Assembly: GCA_945896935.1 (NCBI GenBank)
Contig: CAMDER010000075.1
Location: 1-8,436 of the forward strand
DNA length: 8,436 bases
From: Bifidobacterium breve
GTDB taxonomy: Bacteria; Actinomycetota; Acidimicrobiia; Acidimicrobiales; Ilumatobacteraceae
Reading direction: 5' to 3'
Shown: in pieces, positions 5,326 through 8,436 of the stretch
How positions within the stretch are numbered: position 1 is the first letter of the stretch
Layout: the number at the start of each line of letters is the position of its first letter
Position numbers and translations under genes: made by a program
The notes under the pieces: model-generated
Told to the model about the DNA's origin: nothing
What the model saw: the letters and a program-made list of their open reading frames with translations, nothing else
The model's database searches: none

Positions 5326-6192
5326 GTGAGTCGCACCTATGACACCGTGTCGTTTTTATCTGACTTGGGTTATGAGTCAGAGCACGTTGGTGTCGTGAAG
5401 GCAGTCCTTCGCGAATCGGCACCGCAAGTTGTGGTGATTGATCTCACTCATGGCATTGCACCGTTTGATACGCGTGGTGCCTCGTTGTCGTTGGCGCGAG
5501 CTGTTCCGTATCTCACCGAAGGAATAGTGATTGCGGCCGTTGATCCTGGTGCAAGTAGCGAACGTCGACTTGTTGCAGTTGAAGTTGCGGGTGGCGCCGG
5601 AATTTTTATTGGGCCCGATAACGGATTATTAGCGCCAGGAGTCGCACTCGCTGGTGGAGCAGAAAGGGCAGTAGTTCTTGACCGCGATGAGTTGCATTTA
5701 GCAACGCCCGGAACCACGTTTGTTGCCCGTGATGTATTTGCGCCGATCGCTGCATTGTTAGCAAATGGTGCGGACCTCTTTGATGTAGGTACCGAAATTG
5801 ATCCGTCGCTGCTGTTGCCCGGCATTGTTCCGATTCCACGCGAAGAGGATGGCGGATTTGCGTGTGAAGTGCTATGGGTCGATCGCTTCGGTAACTGTCA
5901 ACTCAATGTGAGTCTCGATGATCTCGAAAATTCATGGGTTAATCCTGTTCAACGCGTACGAGTTTCATTCGGTGACACCACACGCAATTTTGTTGTTGCT
6001 CAGTCGTATGCCGAGTTGGGTCAAGGTGCAGCCGGACTTGTGATTGACTCGGGTGGCCTGTTGTGTGTTGCAGTTGATAGTGGATCTGCGGCCGAGCAAT
6101 TACGTTTGGGTGAAGGTCAGCAAGTGACATTGCAACCTGGGGGCGATGAACCAGCCGTTGTTACCCCGGTCTCTTTACGCCCGTCCCATTAA
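5326..6192 (+). CDS. SAM hydrolase family protein (SAM hydroxide adenosyltransferase, DUF62)
   Basis: Family members hydrolyse S-adenosylmethionine to adenosine and methionine and share the fold of fluorinase and chlorinase. From GTG 5326 the protein has 288 residues. Landmarks are S12-D13-L-G (usual T-D-F-G), the 'VGVVKAVL' helix, D39-L-T-H-G-I, V72-D73-P-G-x4-R80, D98-N-G-L-L, R135-D-V-F-A-P, and the C-terminal domain motif V185-D-R-F-G-N-C-Q-L-N. Of the Asp-Arg-His triad of characterised hydrolases, D73 and R80 are present, but the His position ('F-H-G-R-D') reads F132-V133-A-R-D. The start is uncertain. GTG 5326 and GTG 5347 are both possible, neither has a Shine-Dalgarno or a TANNNT box at leaderless spacing, and the frame is open back to a TTG at 5284. 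It lies behind the candidate structured leader. Confidence 0.85.
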   Translation: MSRTYDTVSFLSDLGYESEHVGVVKAVLRESAPQVVVIDLTHGIAPFDTRGASLSLARAVPYLTEGIVIAAVDPGASSERRLVAVEVAGGAGIFIGPDNGLLAPGVALAGGAERAVVLDRDELHLATPGTTFVARDVFAPIAALLANGADLFDVGTEIDPSLLLPGIVPIPREEDGGFACEVLWVDRFGNCQLNVSLDDLENSWVNPVQRVRVSFGDTTRNFVVAQSYAELGQGAAGLVIDSGGLLCVAVDSGSAAEQLRLGEGQQVTLQPGGDEPAVVTPVSLRPSH

Positions 6193-6193
6193 T

Positions 6194-6216
6194 CCAGAAT
6201 CCGATTGTGATTCTGG
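6194..6216. repeat. 8-bp hairpin just after the SAM hydrolase stop
   Basis: CCAGAATC (6194-6201) and GATTCTGG (6209-6216) form a perfect 8-bp stem with a 7-nt loop, starting 2 nt after the stop codon. The right arm is shared with the larger palindrome at 6207-6261, so the two hairpins exclude each other. No T-run follows. Confidence 0.6.
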
Positions 6217-6261
6217 TGTCGATTTATTCGCTATAGCCAAATAAATCCACACCAGAATCAC
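6207..6261. repeat. 55-bp imperfect palindrome
   Basis: Positions 6207-6219 pair with 6249-6261 (13 bp), C6220 faces C6248, and 6221-6228 pair with 6240-6247 (8 bp), giving 21 pairs around an 11-nt loop. In RNA it would be a long hairpin without a U-tract. In DNA it ends one base before the -10 box of the microprotein gene and covers its -35 region, so it could be an operator, a bidirectional terminator or a small mobile-derived repeat. No second copy is in the window. Confidence 0.7.
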
Positions 6262-6267
6262 TAGGGT
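6262..6267 (+). promoter_or_regulatory. -10 box TAGGGT for the microprotein gene
   Basis: TAGGGT matches TANNNT and ends 6 nt before the ATG at 6274, the leaderless spacing seen for proC. It directly follows the large palindrome. Confidence 0.5.
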
Positions 6268-6273
6268 TGTCAC

Positions 6274-6357
6274 ATGCGTCCGGCTACCACATTGAGTGTT
6301 GCGATTTTGTTAGGTGCGATTTTTCTTGCCGGGATTATTTCGCTGATGCGCCTGTAA
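6274..6357 (+). CDS. Putative 27-residue single-pass membrane microprotein
   Basis: A short open frame of 27 codons plus TAA. The product begins M-R-P-A-T-T, has one hydrophobic stretch at about residues 7-24 (LSVAILLGAIFLAGIISL), and ends M-R-L. This is the shape of a small membrane protein with basic residues at both ends. Support comes from the TAGGGT box 6 nt before the ATG and from its position as the only frame in the 193-bp gap 6193-6385. It has no Shine-Dalgarno. I do not recognise a family. It could be a regulator of a membrane partner, a small toxin-like peptide or a chance frame. Confidence 0.45.
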   Translation: MRPATTLSVAILLGAIFLAGIISLMRL

Positions 6358-6385
6358 TTCGTGCTTGTCATTGATTGTTAACGAA

Positions 6386-7144
6386 TTATCGCGCAATACC
6401 TTCGGCAAGTTGTTGGGCCGTTCGCTGTGAACCGCGCGCCTGAGTTGAAGCAACCAAAAAACCGCTAAACAGAATCACAATTCCGACAAGCAAGGTGATA
6501 GCGAAAGCGCGATCTTCGCCCAATCGGCCGGCCAAGGTTCCGCTAGCCGACAACACCAAAGTGCCGAGCGCGATCAATGTATTACTGATTGCATGACGTC
6601 GCGCATTGCTGACGTGGCGCTTCGCTTCTCCGACGGCAGGTATACGACCGCGGACAACGCGAATGATTGACCACACCGCACCGCCGATAATTACTACAGC
6701 AGCAACACCTGATCCGACGGCCGCAAAAACTCGGGGTGCGACGCCAAATAATTCGCTTCCTTGTGGCATGGCCTGTTGACCGAGATCAAGAGATTTTGTT
6801 GGAGCAATGAGGACGACACCGACAGCCGCGCCCGATAATCCGATGAGCCATTGTTTGGTGATGTATCCAACTCGTGGTCCAAACAACAGATAGACCGTTC
6901 CAAGTGCGAGCCATGGAACGTTGAGTATGGCGCCCGCTAAAAAGAAAACACGAAATGATCCAAGACTCCAACCACGAGCCTCGGCCCACCACAGTGCGAT
7001 TGATCCGAGTGCGAAAAGAAGTAACGAAAAACTCCATGCACCATCGTGAGGAAGTCGTCTTCGTAACCAACGATCAAAAGTTGCAATGCTGAATGCGAGT
7101 GCCACCAGTGTTGCGGCAGCAGCGAGAGCAGCATTAAGGGTCAC
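6386..7144 (-). CDS. Seven-helix integral membrane protein of unknown function
   Basis: A 252-residue protein with about seven predicted membrane helices, at residues 4-22, 36-54, 65-88, 97-115, 136-164, 185-205 and 212-233. Basic loops (R25-R30, R163-R167, and R176-R184 with K175) would be cytoplasmic. The third helix block, 'FRVFFLAGAILNVPWLALGTVYLLFG', resembles conserved actinobacterial hypothetical membrane proteins, but I cannot name a family or function. The 20-residue C-terminal tail is polar. No enzyme motif is seen. The start is GTG at 7144, supported by a TAACCT box 6 nt upstream on the minus strand. It converges on the microprotein gene and diverges from rex. There is a 28-nt gap between it and the microprotein stop, with no clear terminator. 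Confidence 0.78.
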   Translation of the reverse strand: MTLNAALAAAATLVALAFSIATFDRWLRRRLPHDGAWSFSLLLFALGSIALWWAEARGWSLGSFRVFFLAGAILNVPWLALGTVYLLFGPRVGYITKQWLIGLSGAAVGVVLIAPTKSLDLGQQAMPQGSELFGVAPRVFAAVGSGVAAVVIIGGAVWSIIRVVRGRIPAVGEAKRHVSNARRHAISNTLIALGTLVLSASGTLAGRLGEDRAFAITLLVGIVILFSGFLVASTQARGSQRTAQQLAEGIAR

Positions 7145-7150
7145 ATTGTG

Positions 7151-7156
7151 AGGTTA
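7151..7156 (-). promoter_or_regulatory. -10 box TAACCT for the membrane protein gene
   Basis: On the minus strand TAACCT (TANNNT) ends 6 nt before the GTG at 7144, implying a leaderless transcript. The 145-bp gap to rex also contains a single TTGTGA (7146-7151), half of a Rex-type operator, with no matching second half. Confidence 0.48.
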
Positions 7157-7276
7157 GAGCAGAGCGAGTGACGAGAGCGTGGGCGTTGTTCGAGTCATGA
7201 TGACAACGGTGACCGATGACCATCGTTTATCGCCAGGTTTACCTGACGAGAGTTCGCCATCGGTCGTGGTGACGCG

Positions 7277-7282
7277 TAGCGT
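7277..7282 (+). promoter_or_regulatory. -10 box TAGCGT for rex
   Basis: TAGCGT, identical to the proC box, ends 7 nt before the ATG at 7290. It supports a leaderless start there rather than at the upstream in-frame ATGs (7197, 7200), which have no such box. A short dyad, ACGC-gta-GCGT, overlaps it. Confidence 0.48.
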
Positions 7283-7289
7283 TTTACAT

Positions 7290-7970
7290 ATGGCCGAACG
7301 CCCCCGACGCCGAATTCCTGATGCAACTGTCGCGAGATTGCCGATTTATCTGCGGATACTTCAAGATCTCGCCGAAAGCGAAACAACTGGCGTTTCCTCT
7401 GAACAACTTGCCGAACTTGCGGCGGTCAATGCGGCCAAAGTACGTAAAGACTTGAGCTATCTCGGAAGCTACGGAACTCGTGGCATCGGATACGAAGTGC
7501 GCTATTTGGTGTTCCAGATTGAACGCGAACTCGGACTCAATCACGAATGGCCAGTCGTGATCGTTGGCGCCGGCAACTTGGGTCAGGCTTTGTCGGGTTA
7601 TGGCGGATTTGGGCAAAAGGGATTCCCAGTAGCGGGAGTCGTTGATATTGATCCGGCCAAAATCGGCGGAGTGGTCGGTGGCGTACGGGTACGCCACATT
7701 GACGAACTTCCTCAGGTCGTCGCTTCGCGGCAAGTGGCGATCGGGGTTGTGGCGGTTCCGGCCGATGCTGCTCAAGACGTGGCCGAACGCTTGGTGAAAG
7801 CCGGAATCACCAGTATTTTGAACTTTTCGCCCCTTGTTTTGACCCTTCCCTTCGGAATTCATGTCCGAACGGTCGATCTGGCCATCGAATTACAAATTCT
7901 GAGCTACCACGAGCAGCAACGTCAGACTCGCCAGGCAGCGGTTGCTTCATCCAAGAGCGCTTCGGCGTAG
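7290..7970 (+). CDS. rex: Redox-sensing transcriptional repressor Rex
   Basis: Rex is a dimeric repressor that binds DNA when NADH/NAD+ is low and releases it on binding NADH. From ATG 7290 it has 226 residues. The N-terminal winged helix opens with R8-I-P-D-A-T-V-A-R-L-P and contains the recognition block V46-N-A-A-K-V-R-K-D-L-S-Y-L-G-S-Y61-G-T-R-G. The Rossmann domain has V92-G93-A-G95-N-L-G98 and ends its first beta-alpha-beta unit at the acidic pair D119-I-D121. The C-terminal helix (about 198-210, IELQILSYHEQQ) swaps between subunits in known structures. The frame is open further upstream, but family alignment and the TAGCGT box favour 7290. It precedes hemA, as in the rex-hemACD cluster of Streptomyces. 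Confidence 0.94.
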   Translation: MAERPRRRIPDATVARLPIYLRILQDLAESETTGVSSEQLAELAAVNAAKVRKDLSYLGSYGTRGIGYEVRYLVFQIERELGLNHEWPVVIVGAGNLGQALSGYGGFGQKGFPVAGVVDIDPAKIGGVVGGVRVRHIDELPQVVASRQVAIGVVAVPADAAQDVAERLVKAGITSILNFSPLVLTLPFGIHVRTVDLAIELQILSYHEQQRQTRQAAVASSKSASA

Positions 7971-8025
7971 TCAAGAAGTCGAGCAAGATTCTGTGCGCGT
8001 AGGTACCTCAAAAGGTCTCAGGGAA

Positions 8026-8031
8026 TAAGGT
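8026..8031 (+). promoter_or_regulatory. -10 box TAAGGT for hemA
   Basis: TAAGGT matches TANNNT and ends 7 nt before the hemA GTG. It suggests hemA has its own leaderless promoter in the 68-bp gap after rex, perhaps besides read-through. No full Rex operator is visible here. Confidence 0.48.
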
Positions 8032-8038
8032 AAGAACC

Positions 8039-8436
8039 GTGTCGATCGTTGTCTTCGGGGTGAATCACCGTACTGGACCCCTCGCCCTTCTTGAGCGGGT
8101 CAATATTGCCGACGACGCAATTGCCAAGACTGTGCACGGCTTGATGTCTCGCCCCAACATTCGTGAAGTAGTGGTGTTGTCGACCTGCAACCGAACTGAG
8201 GTGTATGCAGTCGCAGAAAAATTTCACGGCGCCTACGGCGACTTGCGGGATTTCTTTTGCGACCTCGGCGGTTTCTCGGCCGATGAACTCATCCCTCATG
8301 TTTACAGTCAGCATGATGATGCTGCCATCGGTCATCTTTTTGAGGTTGCTTCTGGTCTTGATTCAGCAGTGCTTGGTGAAAGTGAAATTCTTGGTCAAGT
8401 GCGTACCGCATGGGAACGTTCACAACGTGAAGGTGG
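8039..8436 (+). CDS. hemA: Glutamyl-tRNA reductase, N-terminal part (cut by window edge)
   Basis: GluTR reduces glutamyl-tRNA(Glu) with NADPH to glutamate-1-semialdehyde, the committed step of C5-pathway tetrapyrrole synthesis. The first 132 codons are present out of a family length of roughly 420. The start 'V-S-I-V-V-F-G-V-N-H-R-T' matches the family N-terminus. The catalytic cysteine is C50 in L47-S-T-C50-N-R-T-E-V-Y, the same number as in Escherichia coli. The conserved segment 'ASGLDSAVLGESEILGQV' lies at about 106-123. The start is GTG 8039 behind a TAAGGT box. No Shine-Dalgarno is seen. The gene continues past the right edge, where hemC would be expected. Confidence 0.95.
   Translation, partial: MSIVVFGVNHRTGPLALLERVNIADDAIAKTVHGLMSRPNIREVVVLSTCNRTEVYAVAEKFHGAYGDLRDFFCDLGGFSADELIPHVYSQHDDAAIGHLFEVASGLDSAVLGESEILGQVRTAWERSQREG

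Noticed and set aside
7146..7151. TTGTGA as a Rex operator
   Set aside because: Only a half-site; the inverse TCACAA is missing at the required spacing.
7179..7289. Rex extended by about 37 residues to an upstream GTG/ATG
   Set aside because: The extension does not match the usual Rex N-terminus and lacks a ribosome site or TANNNT box, whereas ATG 7290 has both family agreement and the box. It remains possible.
7284..7862. Long minus-strand open frame (192 codons) opposite rex
   Set aside because: It lies entirely antisense to a well-matched Rex, shows no recognisable domain, and has no promoter or ribosome site; it is a shadow of the real gene.

Overview
The window looks like ordinary chromosome of an actinobacterium with moderate GC content. 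The strongest lineage marker is mshA, the first enzyme of mycothiol synthesis, which is essentially confined to Actinobacteria. It is followed by a YbjN-domain gene, a common actinobacterial pairing. An RsiG-like protein, a rex-hemA junction and apparently leaderless GTG/ATG genes agree with this. An Acidimicrobiia-type lineage is my guess from overall character; no rRNA or other marker in the window settles it. I see no insertion sequence, phage gene, CRISPR array, tRNA or rRNA.

Layout. Positions 1-1605 hold a minus-strand operon read from right to left: a histidine phosphatase, a YgjP-like zinc metallopeptidase and an MFS transporter cut by the window edge, with both junctions overlapping as ATGA. 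A 34-bp gap (1606-1639) separates it from a divergent plus-strand pair. That pair is a MoaD/ThiS-type sulfur carrier with an unusual Gly-Gly-Cys-Gln end, overlapping a small protein that carries the c-di-GMP-binding signature of the anti-sigma factor RsiG. Next come mshA and the YbjN-domain gene (2468-4149, overlapping as GTGA), then proC (4251-5057). Positions 5058-5325 contain no convincing gene. They hold a promoter-like site and a candidate structured RNA of about 105 nt, ahead of a SAM hydrolase-family gene (5326-6192). Positions 6193-6385 contain a 55-bp imperfect palindrome and a leaderless 27-codon membrane microprotein. A convergent 7-TM protein of unknown function (6386-7144, minus) follows, divergent from rex (7290-7970), and hemA (8039 onward) runs off the right edge.

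How the genes relate. The window is mostly core metabolism and redox: mycothiol (thiol buffer), proline, SAM turnover, NADH sensing by Rex and tetrapyrrole synthesis by HemA. Signalling is represented by the RsiG-like protein. A recurring feature is a TANNNT box 6-9 nt upstream of the start codon at eight of the nine transcription-unit heads, most with no Shine-Dalgarno sequence. This suggests leaderless transcripts predominate here. The places most worth a second look are the RsiG-like gene with one degenerate half-site, the RNA candidate at 5155-5259, the palindrome plus microprotein at 6194-6357, and the GGCQ tail.
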